DNA from: Calothrix sp. PCC 7716
GTDB taxonomy: Bacteria > Cyanobacteriota > Cyanobacteriia > Cyanobacteriales > Nostocaceae
DNA length: 64,000 nucleotides
Assembly: GCF_019977735.1 (NCBI RefSeq)
Contig: NZ_AP025018.1
Location: 1,922,001 to 1,986,000, forward strand
Direction of reading: 5' to 3'
The notes under the pieces are model-generated. The model saw only the letters and a list, made by a program, of their open reading frames with translations. It was not told the origin of the DNA and made no database searches. Both the position numbers and the translations under genes were made by a program. Shown in pieces: positions 28,020-36,596 of the stretch (position 1 is the first letter of the stretch; every line of letters starts with the position of its first letter).

Positions 28020-28518
28020 TTATAAACCAGCAATAATACTTTTATACATGACTTCAATTCGTTCAAATATTTGTCTATCTCCAGTGTTAACATTGTCAGG
28101 ATGATAAATTTTAGAAAGTCGATAATAGGCAGTTTTAACATCATCTTTTGTCTAAACCAAATACCTGCCCAGGTGTGAAATATTGAAATATCTTGATGCC
28201 ATTATAGCGGTTCTTAATCAAGTGAGGTACAGATTAAATTAATAAAGCTCTTGTGGAGTGGGCATCCTTGCCCGCCCTTGTGTACTTCATTAGAACGAGA
28301 ACCGCTATAATGCAGCCATATTCTTGTTGATTTTCTTCACCTGGAATAATGCCAACAAATTTTCTATATAATATTTCCCATGTAGATTTTAAGCGTAAAT
28401 CAAGCTTATCCATGCCATCAGTTGCCATGTTAAAGGTGCCAGATTTCTCTAAATTTCTTATATTTTTTACGCCAAAGCGATTGTAAATAGCTTGCTTTAG
28501 TTCATCTGTATAGTCCAT
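28020..28518 (-). pseudogene. J-domain (DnaJ-like) gene split by a MITE and a frameshift
   Basis: The N-terminal part (28312-28518) reads MDYTDELKQAIYNRFGV, STWEILYRKFVGIIPGEEN and QEYGC. The rest resumes beyond the inserted element: GIKIFQYFTPGQVFGLD, then in another frame TKDDVKTAYYRLSKIYHPDN with the HPD motif of J domains, then IFERIEVMYKSIIAGL and a TAA at 28020. Removing 28205-28309 joins the halves as YGCINGIKIF in frame, the expected family sequence. A second lesion, a short deletion after FGLD, shifts the frame before the HPD helix. J-domain proteins stimulate Hsp70; this copy should not make one. The original start was probably ATG 28518. Confidence 0.75.
28205..28307. mobile_element. 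103-bp MITE with TAGCGGTTCT terminal repeats at a TA target
   Basis: TAGCGGTTCT at 28205-28214 is inverted at 28298-28307; similarity continues less perfectly inward to GTACA. Each end is flanked by TA (28203-28204, 28308-28309), the duplication left by IS630/Tc1-mariner-type transposition. Inside is a GTGGGCATCCTTGCCCGCC repeat. It sits within the J-domain gene. Confidence 0.75.
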
Positions 28519-28545
28519 GTCATTGATTTTGGAGTGTTGTAGCAT

Positions 28546-28842
28546 AGGCTTCTAGCCTGTGCGGTGATATAATTGTTTTACCACAGAGACGCAAAATTAA
28601 CAGAGAGAAGAGAAAATAACCACAAAGACACAAAGGGCACAAAGAAAGAAAGAAAGAAAGAAAGAAGAAGAACTCCCCAAAAGTTCTGATATAAACTACG
28701 ATGTAGATGAACACACAATAAAGGTTATTGATAAAATAATATAAAGCTATAATAGTATTCGTAGGATTCTTGTGTACCTACCCTGTGTGCATTTGAAAAA
28801 TCTGTTGAGGGTAGAAAATTAAAGCTTTGGGAGGTTAAGCGT
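28546..28842. repeat. ACCACAGAGAC/ACCACAAAGACAC repeats and a GAAA microsatellite
   Basis: TTACCACAGAGACGCAAAA at 28578 and ACCACAAAGACACAAAGG at 28619 belong to the family at 21137, 43690 and 54948. They are followed by about six GAAA units (28641-28668). No gene here; GGGAGGT at 28829-28835 serves the next gene. Confidence 0.75.
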
Positions 28843-29319
28843 TTGTCTGCCGCAATTATCATTGATGCTCGTGAAATCAAGCAAATTCAAAGCCGGACAG
28901 TTAACCCTTCGCGCTTTGTTTCTTTGGGCCAAACAATCCATAGATTAGCTGAAACTATAAAAAGAGAGTGGAATAATTTTTCCCAAGAAGACCGCGAAAC
29001 TTTAAAATCTCTTGCGTATGACTTACTCGAATCACCCAAAGGTATAAACGGGATATGGTTGAGTATTTGGGCAAGAGCTTATATGGTATATATAAAATTA
29101 ACGAACCAACAGCAAGCCTTGTATTTTTGCCTTGATGCTTTAGATGTATTAATAGATACTATACTCGATGCCGTTGAACGAGACGACGCAGGTTATCAAC
29201 AAGTTTTATTAGATACTTTAAAGGAGATAAGCTTGAATCCGGATGCGGGGGAACCTGTAGATGCAAACACAAGAGAATGGCTCCACGAACTATCAAATCA
29301 AGCACTTAACGAAATTTGA
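28843..29319 (+). CDS. Unknown protein, probable partner of the RelE-like protein downstream
   Basis: 158 residues, mostly helical by composition, not recognised. Features: ARAYMVYIKLTNQQQALYF and a long acidic segment rich in D and E (DALDVLIDTILDAVERDD). It starts at TTG 28843, chosen because GGGAGGT lies seven bases upstream. The C-terminal 59 bases overlap the start of the next gene, so the two are translationally linked. By position it would be the antitoxin of a two-gene toxin-antitoxin unit, but it has no recognisable antitoxin domain. Confidence 0.55.
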   Translation: MSAAIIIDAREIKQIQSRTVNPSRFVSLGQTIHRLAETIKREWNNFSQEDRETLKSLAYDLLESPKGINGIWLSIWARAYMVYIKLTNQQQALYFCLDALDVLIDTILDAVERDDAGYQQVLLDTLKEISLNPDAGEPVDANTREWLHELSNQALNEI

Positions 29320-29719
29320 TAGGACATATGCAGCTTTAATAAAGAAACATTACCGTAAAAATGCCAAAGCTAGAGAAGAATTTGAGCAAATAATAGCTGA
29401 TTATAAAAAAGAGCTTGAAATTAATCCCTGCTTAGATTCTGTGTCAGATGCGGAGCCTTTTCCCGCAAACACAGCAGAACCAGATTTTGATTTCAGAAAA
29501 AAAAGATGGCGTAGATTACCAGGACTTCAAGGAGCCGCTCGCTTGGGGCGCCTCTTATTTATAGTGTGCCATTCTAGAAAAACTGTATATTTAATGTGGA
29601 TTTATACTCATGCTGAATACCAAGAGCCGAACTCAAGACCTTCGGACAAAGAATTGAAAGCTGAAATTAATTTTTTAAAAGAAGAAATAGCGCAGGAAAC
29701 AGATATTGAAGATAGTTGA
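29261..29719 (+). CDS. RelE/ParE-like toxin candidate
   Basis: 152 residues. After a short lead it reads YQIKHLTKFDRTYAALIKKH, a RelE/ParE-like first strand and helix, then GLQGAARLGRLLFIVCHS and a terminal strand region YLMWIYTHAEYQ, the positions where RelE-type RNases keep their basic and aromatic residues. Length is greater than the usual 90-110, mainly from an acidic loop (DAEPFPANTAEPDFDF) and an acidic tail. The start lies 59 bases inside the upstream gene; no later ATG fits. Toxin activity is inferred, not certain. Confidence 0.6.
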   Translation: MQTQENGSTNYQIKHLTKFDRTYAALIKKHYRKNAKAREEFEQIIADYKKELEINPCLDSVSDAEPFPANTAEPDFDFRKKRWRRLPGLQGAARLGRLLFIVCHSRKTVYLMWIYTHAEYQEPNSRPSDKELKAEINFLKEEIAQETDIEDS

Positions 29720-29866
29720 CATTGGCGCCAATCTGCTTCAATGATAGTACAGACATTCCGGTCTGTTCCACAAGAATATTTTAATAATCATTATCAATAT
29801 TGCATATTTTGTTAGTTTTGCGAAAATATAGTTATCCAGTAAGTAGTTATTTGTATATCGCTGGTG

Positions 29867-30142
29867 TTAGTAGTTACGGTCAATAGCGATTAAATCAGGT
29901 TTGCGAGTGTCTCTTTTACCTAATTCCAACACAGGTTTAGGATGCACCAGTAACCCAAGTTGTGAGCGTCTACGCATCTTACGCAGTTCTACAAGTAATT
30001 CCGACCTGAGATTTTCGTGTTCTCCTGAAGGTTCAGACATTGGTGTAACAATTCCGTTTACCAATTCATACTCCTGACTTTCGGGCAACTCCAGGGTATA
30101 AAACTCCTCTACAGTATAGGTTTGATATTGAACAGCAACCAT
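29867..30142 (-). pseudogene. Truncated Uma2-family (DUF820) gene
   Basis: About 91 residues: VEEFYTLELPESQEYELVNG, MSEPSGEHENLRSELLVEL and KPVLELGKRDTRKPDLIAID are the first half of an Uma2 endonuclease-like protein. The frame then stops after DRNY, where full members go on for about 90 residues to the Lys of the PD-(D/E)XK core. The copy at 55129 is full length for comparison. ATG 30142 was chosen over 30160. The 150 bp after the stop do not show the missing part. Uma2 genes are numerous in filamentous cyanobacteria and this one is probably dead. Confidence 0.65.
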
Positions 30143-30240
30143 AGTCAAGCCTGTAAGCAAAGTACCTTTATGTTCTTGCTTTGAACAACATTATAATATA
30201 TTATTACTACAAATTAAAAAATAAAAATATATCAATTGTG

Positions 30241-30262
30241 GAGACGTGATAAATCACGTCTC
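30241..30262. repeat. GAGACGTGATAAATCACGTCTC palindrome
   Basis: A 22-bp palindrome upstream of the cyclophilin gene. A sister copy lies after that gene (31471-31494); looser relatives are at 45186-45232 and 62514-62560. Confidence 0.75.
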
Positions 30263-30362
30263 TACTTATAACTCAGCACTCACTCACTCATCACTCTTGT
30301 GGGAAGATTGTTTATGGGTAACACCCAGTTGAAAAAATTAATGCGCTCGTTGAGTAGTCTCC

Positions 30363-31460
30363 ATGTTCGATTTATTAAAAAGCAAACTGAAGGGCAGCCT
30401 AAAATTAGTGCTGTCGCTAACTTTGATTTTAGGTATTACTACTGGGTGGACTCCCCCTAGTTATGCTGCGCTGCCAGCAGGAAACGCCATCACCGACGGT
30501 AAAGCACTATTACGTTACGCACTGCCTATCGATAACAAACCTGTACGTGAATTGCAAAAAAGTATAGAAGATATCTCTAACCAGCTACGTGCTAATAAGC
30601 GTTGGAGTGCAGTTAATAATGATGTAAAGAAAGCATCGCGCGTTATTGATAAGCCTGATAAAATTCTTGCCTCGGTTCCTGTCGAACGTCAAGCTGAAGC
30701 CAAACAGTTGATTGAGGAAATTAAAACAAGAATTGAATCGCTCCGTGCTGTTGCAGAAGTGAAAGATAAAGAGAAGGTTCGCTCTGAGCGTGCAGCTGTT
30801 CTAGATTTAGTGGGTGATTTAGAACAACTGATGGTGAAAGGGTTTCCTTACGAAGTCCCTAGCGAGTATAGTAATTTGCCTCAACTCAAGGGTCACGCGA
30901 AAATAGCGATTCAGACGAATAAAGGTGAGATGACGGTTGAAGTTGACGGTTATAGCGCACCTGTGACTGCTGGTAATTTTGTTGATTTGGTTCAACGTGG
31001 TTTTTATAACGGTTTGGAATTTACTCGTTCTGAAGAGTCTTATGTTCTTCAAACTGGTAAACCCAAAGATGCTGATGGTTTTATTGACCCTAAAACTAAT
31101 AAATACCGCGCGGTTCCGTTTGAAGTTTTGGTAGAAGGTGATAAGGCGCCTACTTATGGTACTACTTTAGAAGAAGCTGGTCGCTATACAGATATGCCTG
31201 TATTACCTTTCTCTTCGTTTGGCGCCTTAGCTCTAGCACGTCCAGAGCGCGATGTCAATGGTGGTTCGTCGCAAATTTTCTTCTTTCTATTTGAACCCGA
31301 ATTAACACCTGCTGGACGTAATTTGTTAGATGGTCGTTATGCCATTTTTGGTTATGTTACTGAAGGTAAGGAAGTTTTAGACGAACTCAAAGCTGGTGAT
31401 AAAATTGAATCGGCAAAAGTTATTGATGGTTTAGAAAATTTAGTTGAACCCGTTGCATAA
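30363..31460 (+). CDS. Lumenal/periplasmic peptidyl-prolyl isomerase (TLP40/CYP38-like cyclophilin)
   Basis: 365 residues. A signal peptide (hydrophobic core LKLVLSLTLILGITTG, cleavage near SYAA) leads to an N-terminal helical bundle (about 40-170) and a cyclophilin domain (about 180-365: AKIAIQTNKGEMTVEVDGY, AGNFVDLVQRGFYNGLEFTR, GGSSQIFFFLFEPELTPAG, LDGRYAIFGYV). The same two-domain build is found in TLP40/CYP38, lumenal cyclophilins needed for photosystem II assembly. The position of the active Arg after FYNGLEF (FTRSEE) is kept. ATG 30363 gives the best signal peptide. Palindromes lie at both ends. Confidence 0.88.
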   Translation: MFDLLKSKLKGSLKLVLSLTLILGITTGWTPPSYAALPAGNAITDGKALLRYALPIDNKPVRELQKSIEDISNQLRANKRWSAVNNDVKKASRVIDKPDKILASVPVERQAEAKQLIEEIKTRIESLRAVAEVKDKEKVRSERAAVLDLVGDLEQLMVKGFPYEVPSEYSNLPQLKGHAKIAIQTNKGEMTVEVDGYSAPVTAGNFVDLVQRGFYNGLEFTRSEESYVLQTGKPKDADGFIDPKTNKYRAVPFEVLVEGDKAPTYGTTLEEAGRYTDMPVLPFSSFGALALARPERDVNGGSSQIFFFLFEPELTPAGRNLLDGRYAIFGYVTEGKEVLDELKAGDKIESAKVIDGLENLVEPVA

Positions 31461-31470
31461 TTAATAATGT

Positions 31471-31494
31471 AGAGACGTGATTTATCACGTCTCT
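31471..31494. terminator. 24-bp perfect palindrome after the cyclophilin gene
   Basis: AGAGACGTGATTTATCACGTCTCT lies 11 bp past the stop and can form a strong stem on either strand. No T-tract follows, so it is either a terminator/RNA-stabilising hairpin or just a repeat copy. Confidence 0.5.
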
Positions 31495-31589
31495 ACCATT
31501 TACTGAACAAATTTATTATTCATAAAAATAATTTACTATAGGTATAACCAATTATTTAGGATTCATCTGTTGCCGAGCAGCGGACAACA

Positions 31590-31877
31590 ATGTTAAATTT
31601 ATTTGCAATAACAGTCAGCTTAATAAGTCATGATACCTGGTTTCTGACTGAGAATATTCGTTGGGGTAAAATTTCAGCAAATACCGATGTCAAAAAAATT
31701 GTGAATACGTGTAACCGAGAAGATTTATGGCGAGAAGTTGCTAAATCTTTAGGTGTTGCCGATGCTGACATTCCTAAAACTTCGTCGCGCGGTATCGAAA
31801 CTTTCTTTGATGGTATTAAATTTGACTATGAAAATCCTCAAGCTTATTTGCAGAGTTTGAAAATTAAGAAAGTTTAG
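31590..31877 (+). pseudogene. C-terminal remnant of a nitrate/bicarbonate-type ABC transporter binding protein (NrtA/CmpA-like)
   Basis: From residue 13 on, the frame reads [34 protein letters not shown] and [19 protein letters not shown], then [14 protein letters not shown] to the stop. This is the last 80 or so residues of NrtA/CmpA-type solute-binding lipoproteins, which are about 440 residues long. The first 12 residues do not fit the family, and no upstream part, permease or ATPase gene is present. The start at 31590 is therefore accidental. Confidence 0.7.
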
Positions 31878-31888
31878 CAAAAGCTGGT

Positions 31889-31911
31889 ATGGTGGGCACT
31901 GCCCACCTTAC
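31889..31911. repeat. GGTGGGCACTGCCCACC palindrome
   Basis: Perfect 17-bp palindrome (31891-31907), nine bases before the thiL start, of the family listed at 11956. Confidence 0.8.
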
Positions 31912-31920
31912 GTTTAAAAA

Positions 31921-32910
31921 ATGAAAGTACGCGATATTGGGGAGCAAGGTCTTTTAAAAGTTATACAACAGTATTGCCCTTCTAATATTGTTGGGGATGA
32001 TGCTGCTGTATTAATTACAGAACCTGAACAATCTTTAGTTGTTACAACTGATGTATTAGTTGATAACGTTCATTTCAGTGAAATTACTACATCACCCCAA
32101 GATGTTGGTTGGCGTGCTGTTGCTGCTAATTTATCAGATTTAGCGGCAATGGGCGCCTCTCCATTGGGTATTACTGTTGGTTTAGCTTTGCCGGGTGATA
32201 TCGAGGTTAATTGGGTAGAGCGTTTGTATTGTGGAATGACTGAGTGCTTACAACAATATAATGCTTCGATAGTCGGTGGTGATTTAGTACGGGCGCCTGT
32301 TACAACTGTTTCTATTACTGCATTTGGACAAGCACATCCCCAAAATATTATTCGACGTAATACTGCTAGAGTCGGTGATGCGATTATTGTTACAGGTGTT
32401 CACGGCGCCTCGCGTGCGGGTTTAGAGCTATTACTACACCCAGAAAGAGGAGAAAATATAGACGAAGCTGATAAACAAACTTTAATAAAAGCTCACCAAC
32501 GTCCTCAACCTCGTCTTGATATTCTGCCTATACGTAAGGATATTAACTTTAGCCAAATTAGTGGAATGGATAGTAGTGACGGACTCGCGGATGCGGTGTT
32601 ACAAATTTGTCGTGCCAGTAATGTCGGCGCTGTTTTAGAGTGGCAAAAAGTACCCGTGCCCAAAATTTTTCAAAATTGGCTTACACCTATACAAACTTTA
32701 GAATACGTATTATACGGGGGTGAAGATTTTGAATTAGTACTGTGCTTACCATATCTCGAAGCTGAAATATTAGTTCAAGAATTTGGTCAAAATGCAGCAA
32801 TTATCGGAACAATCACATCTAACTTAAATGTAGTAGTTCATGACGATAAAAAAGAAATACCCGACCAAGTTCTTACACTTGACCGGGGATTTCAACACTT
32901 CAATAGTTGA
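31921..32910 (+). CDS. thiL: Thiamine-monophosphate kinase
   Basis: 329 residues, full length. MKVRDIGEQGLLKVI at the start, GDDAAVL and the Asp-rich metal site VVTTDVLVDNVHF, AAANLSDLAAMGA, VGGDLVRAP and MDSSDGLADAV match ThiL (PurM-like fold). It makes thiamine diphosphate from thiamine phosphate with ATP, in the cytoplasm. A stand-alone gene in a + orientation, convergent with gap2 and separated from it by a strong hairpin. The promoter must lie in or before the GGTGGGCA repeat. Confidence 0.93.
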   Translation: MKVRDIGEQGLLKVIQQYCPSNIVGDDAAVLITEPEQSLVVTTDVLVDNVHFSEITTSPQDVGWRAVAANLSDLAAMGASPLGITVGLALPGDIEVNWVERLYCGMTECLQQYNASIVGGDLVRAPVTTVSITAFGQAHPQNIIRRNTARVGDAIIVTGVHGASRAGLELLLHPERGENIDEADKQTLIKAHQRPQPRLDILPIRKDINFSQISGMDSSDGLADAVLQICRASNVGAVLEWQKVPVPKIFQNWLTPIQTLEYVLYGGEDFELVLCLPYLEAEILVQEFGQNAAIIGTITSNLNVVVHDDKKEIPDQVLTLDRGFQHFNS

Positions 32911-32911
32911 A

Positions 32912-32956
32912 AGTGCTGAGTGCTGAGTAAGGAATTAACACTCAGCACTCAGCACT
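32912..32956. terminator. 17-bp perfect stem between thiL and gap2
   Basis: AGTGCTGAGTGCTGAGT (32912-32928) pairs exactly with ACTCAGCACTCAGCACT (32940-32956) over an 11-base loop, right after thiL and before the convergent gap2 stop. A run of the same GTGCTGAGT units is at 37591-37718. It probably ends transcription on both sides, though no T-tract is present. Confidence 0.6.
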
Positions 32957-32966
32957 GATAACTTAA

Positions 32967-33980
32967 TTATTGCCATTTAGTAGCAACTAATTCTGCTAAG
33001 TCGAGTACACGCTGGCTGTAACCCCACTCGTTATCGTACCAAGCCATGACTTTTACCATATCGCTACCCATAACGAGTGTGAGGTTAGCGTCAATAATGG
33101 AAGATTCATCGGTACCTTGGTAGTCAGAAGATACTAAAGGTAAGTCGCTGTAAGCGAGAATACCTTTTAAATCGTTTTCTGAAGCGTGTTTGAGAGCTTC
33201 GTTCACTTCCTCAGTGATAGTACGCTTTTCGACTTGAACTACAAAGTCAACCATCGAAACATTAGGTGTAGGAACACGTAGTGCTACACCATTTAGTTTT
33301 CCTTTCAAGTCTGGCAATACTAATGCTACAGCTTTTGCCGCACCAGTTGAAGTTGGTACAATATTCATAGCCGCAGCGCGCGCTCTTCTGAGGTCGCGGT
33401 GTGAAGCATCAAGCAAGCGTTGGTCACCTGTATAACTATGGGTGGTTGTCATGGTGCCTTTAATAATGCCGAATTTTTCGTTCAACACTTTTGCTATTGG
33501 CGCCAGACAGTTTGTGGTACAGCTAGCATTACTAATAATGTGATGCTTATTGTGGTCGTAATCATGATGATTAACGCCCATTACAAATGTACCATCTTCG
33601 TTTTTGCCTGGGGCAGTAATTAAAACCTTCTTAGCTCCTGCATTGACGTGCTTCATGGCGCCTTCTTTTGCCGTGAATACGCCTGTCGCTTCGATAATAA
33701 GGTCAATTCCCCATTCTTTCCAGGGCAAGTTTTCTGGGTTGCGGTCTGACACACACTTGACAGTTTTTCCGTTGATGATAATTGAGTTGTCATCAGCAGA
33801 AATTTCAGCACCCCTTAATTTCCCAAGCATAGTGTCATACCTGAGAAGGTGTGCGTTCGTTTTTGGGTCAGACGTATCGTTAATCGCAACAAGTTCGATG
33901 TTGCTGTTTTCTCTGCCTACCCAACAACGCGCAAAGTTTCGTCCAATGCGACCGAAACCATTGATTGCAACTCTAATCAC
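32967..33980 (-). CDS. gap2: Glyceraldehyde-3-phosphate dehydrogenase, Calvin-cycle (Gap2) type
   Basis: 337 residues. The Rossmann start is [15 protein letters not shown]; the catalytic Cys is C154 in [12 protein letters not shown] and the base H181 in [26 protein letters not shown] and the overall length fit the cyanobacterial/plastid GapA-Gap2 group, which accepts NADPH and NADH and works in carbon fixation, rather than the glycolytic Gap1 type. The cyclic gene order is not informative. The next 976 bp upstream are non-coding, leaving ample space for a regulated promoter. Confidence 0.9.
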   Translation of the reverse strand: MIRVAINGFGRIGRNFARCWVGRENSNIELVAINDTSDPKTNAHLLRYDTMLGKLRGAEISADDNSIIINGKTVKCVSDRNPENLPWKEWGIDLIIEATGVFTAKEGAMKHVNAGAKKVLITAPGKNEDGTFVMGVNHHDYDHNKHHIISNASCTTNCLAPIAKVLNEKFGIIKGTMTTTHSYTGDQRLLDASHRDLRRARAAAMNIVPTSTGAAKAVALVLPDLKGKLNGVALRVPTPNVSMVDFVVQVEKRTITEEVNEALKHASENDLKGILAYSDLPLVSSDYQGTDESSIIDANLTLVMGSDMVKVMAWYDNEWGYSQRVLDLAELVATKWQ

Positions 33981-34956
33981 AGCGTCTTGCCCTCTGTATT
34001 TATGCCTAAAAAATGCTACTTATGACCACAATCATACCGCAAAGGGGAGTATTTATAACTATCAAGCGTTAAATCTTAAAAAAAAATATAGTAACCTGGT
34101 TTCCTAAGATATAGAAACCTGGTTTCTACGTAAAATTATTGTTTTCATTACAGTTCATGACAAAGAAACCAGGTTTCTGTGGTTTCTGTAACGCTTTTGA
34201 CTTGACGTACCTCTATCTAAAGGTGTACATAGGTATATTGGTTTAAATAAGGCTTAACATTTTAACTTATTCGTGTAGTTGTTGCATTAATTGCTTGCGT
34301 CTTGGCATGATTCTAAGTTATATTCTCACCACTTGGAGTCAACAGACAAATGGAACACGGGTTCATAAGGTAAATATTAAGAGTATTTACTCGTTTGCAC
34401 TTAAAAAAGTCAGAGCGTCCTAAGTCTTAACACCCTAAGTATTAACACGCTGGAGTCAGGAGGTATCAACAGCTACTACACAATATAGAGGTACTAAGCT
34501 AGTTTTATCTATGCTTATATTGCTATATAAGTTATTGCTGTATAAAAGCCGAAGTGTAGAGTGCGGATGAAGGTAATTATAACCAGTATACATATGTAGA
34601 GCTACGCTTTAAATACTAAGGGATGGTCGTTTTCAGGTACTTCGGTTACTATTGATTGTCCGTGAATTGCCTTCTCACTTTGATCAATCATATAGTCTGA
34701 GAATGCATTTACAGTCGTATGTTTCCCGATAGTGTTGGAAATATCAGAATAAACATATTATTAATTCAGTTAGAGAAAAACATGAAGAATCCATGTAAAA
34801 TCGTTCTCAATAAACCTTTCGGTAAAGGAGGATATAGTTTAATGCACAACTGCGCTTTTGTGAATCGTGCGCCTACGAGGTAACGAGTAAAATACCTGTT
34901 ATGATACCCGTGATATTTGTACTTTTAGTGTGGTGTGGTGTAAGAGGAGTTCTGTA
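33981..34956. other. Long intergenic region between gap2 and murC
   Basis: It holds the gap2 5' region and, at 34093-34178, a paired AGAAACC palindrome whose middle (TTTTCATTA...GACAAAGAAACC) is close to the copy at 56777-56843. From 34180 to 34940 the DNA is AT-rich with no convincing gene. A short minus-strand frame (34602-34691) is noted as rejected. AGAGGAG at 34943-34949 is the murC ribosome binding site. Confidence 0.6.
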
Positions 34957-36393
34957 ATGAAGAAAACAGTAGATTTTAGCGGTAGACCTTTCCATTTTAT
35001 TGGTATTGGCGGAATCGGAATGTCTGCACTTGCTTATGTGCTGGCAAAACGTCATTTGCCTGTGTCGGGTTCGGACTTACGTCCTAATCACATGACCCAT
35101 AAATTGGAAGCAATTGGCGCCCATATATTTAGTAAGCAAGAAGCAAGTAATCTTGAATTCTTTCAACCAAACGACAAGAACGCTGGATCTAGCTTAAGTA
35201 ATGAGCATCTACCTCAAGTAATATGCTCAACGGCAATTAACACAAGCAATTTGGAATACAAAGCAGCAATTGAGAAAGGTTGCCCAATTTTCCATCGAAG
35301 TGATGTACTTGCTGCGCTAATCTCTGAATATGAAAGTATTGCAGTTGCAGGAACTCATGGCAAAACTACAACTAGTAGCATGATTGGTTACATGTTACTT
35401 GAAGCAAGTCTTGACCCAACGATTTTAGTAGGTGGAGAAGTCAAAGCTTGGTCTGGTAACGCTCGACTTGGAGAAAGTCGCTATTTAGTTGCAGAAGCAG
35501 ATGAGTCGGATGGTTCACTCGTAAAACATTCGCCTTATATAGGTATTATTACTAATATAGAACTTGATCACCCAGACCACTACGATTCTTTAGAGCAAGT
35601 AATTGATACTTTCCAAACTTTTACTAACAGTTGTGAAATTTTAGTTGGTTGTATTGATTGTGAAACAGTGCGTGACCGTATAAAACCAACTGTAACTTAC
35701 AGCCTTTTTCCTGATACAGGCGCCGATTACTATGTTACAGATGTAGACTATCGCGCGGATGGTTCAAGAGCGTTAGTTTGGGAACGCGGTAAAGCTTTAG
35801 GTGTTTTGAATTTACGTTTATTATCTCGTCATAATCTTAGTAATGCTTTAGCAGCAGTAGCTGTTGGTAGAATATTAGGGTTAGAATTTGGTGAAATCGC
35901 CAAAGGGTTAGCAACGTTTGAAGGTGCTAGGCGCCGTTTTGAATTCCGAGGTGAAGTAGATGGTATCACCTTTATAGATGATTATGCTCATCACCCCAGC
36001 GAAATTCGGGCGACTTTAGCAGCAGCACGCTTACAAGCACGTCCAGGACAAAGAGTAGTAGCAATTTTCCAACCACATCGCTATAGTCGTACACTTACCT
36101 TCTTAGATGAATTTGCTGAAAGCTTCGGTCACGCTGATTTAACGGTAATTACTGATATATATAGTGCAGGCGAAGCAAATTTAGGACTAGTCAGTGGCGA
36201 AAAATTAGCTCTTGAAATCAGTAAACATAACTCGCATGTCGATTATCAGCCAACCTTAGACACAGTATACGAGTATTTGCTTAAATCTTTACGCCCTGGT
36301 GATTTAGCGCTATTTTTAGGAGCAGGAAACCTAAACTCTGTAATTCCTGAACTAATTACCGCTATGCGTCAGCCCGCACAAGCAACATCGTAA
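34957..36393 (+). CDS. murC: UDP-N-acetylmuramate--L-alanine ligase
   Basis: 478 residues. The N-terminal Rossmann motif HFIGIGGIGMSALAYVL, the ATP loop AVAGTHGKTTTSSMIGYM, EADESDGS, NIELDHPDHYDSLEQ and IDDYAHHPSEIRATL are those of MurC. It adds the first residue of the peptide stem of peptidoglycan in the cytoplasm. ATG 34957 was chosen for the AGAGGAG seven bases before it; the longer frame from 34930 lacks support. murB follows 200 bp later, the common murC-murB pair. Confidence 0.94.
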   Translation: MKKTVDFSGRPFHFIGIGGIGMSALAYVLAKRHLPVSGSDLRPNHMTHKLEAIGAHIFSKQEASNLEFFQPNDKNAGSSLSNEHLPQVICSTAINTSNLEYKAAIEKGCPIFHRSDVLAALISEYESIAVAGTHGKTTTSSMIGYMLLEASLDPTILVGGEVKAWSGNARLGESRYLVAEADESDGSLVKHSPYIGIITNIELDHPDHYDSLEQVIDTFQTFTNSCEILVGCIDCETVRDRIKPTVTYSLFPDTGADYYVTDVDYRADGSRALVWERGKALGVLNLRLLSRHNLSNALAAVAVGRILGLEFGEIAKGLATFEGARRRFEFRGEVDGITFIDDYAHHPSEIRATLAAARLQARPGQRVVAIFQPHRYSRTLTFLDEFAESFGHADLTVITDIYSAGEANLGLVSGEKLALEISKHNSHVDYQPTLDTVYEYLLKSLRPGDLALFLGAGNLNSVIPELITAMRQPAQATS

Positions 36394-36596
36394 GCGGGAG
36401 TAAGCTATTTGAATAGAATTTTGATGCCAGAAAATTTCAGAAAACATTCTGTAGAAATTCTGTAATTACTCTGGCTCATTACCTATTAGTAGTAGCTTTT
36501 TAACCTAGCTAAGGTCAGGTGTATTCGTTATTTACAAATTATCAACCGTATATTTACGGTATTATTGGCTTCCAAAAAATTTCTAAGAAGGTGAAT

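Noticed and set aside
28234-28545. Intact 103-residue protein
   Set aside because: Its last 25 codons run into the inserted element (HSTRALLI and before), and the real continuation lies beyond it. It is half of the J-domain pseudogene.
31590-31877. Small secreted protein with a signal-like start
   Set aside because: The leader [11 protein letters not shown] is accidental; from residue 13 the sequence is the end of an NrtA/CmpA-type protein.
34602-34691. Minus-strand frame of 29 codons (MIDQSEKAIHGQ...)
   Set aside because: Too short, no ribosome binding site, no family known; the open stretch extends only to about 34760. It could be a gene remnant but I cannot support it.
34930-34956. Longer murC start at 34930
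   Set aside because: The extra residues MVWCKRSSV precede a good AGAGGAG-spaced ATG at 34957 and have no counterpart in MurC.
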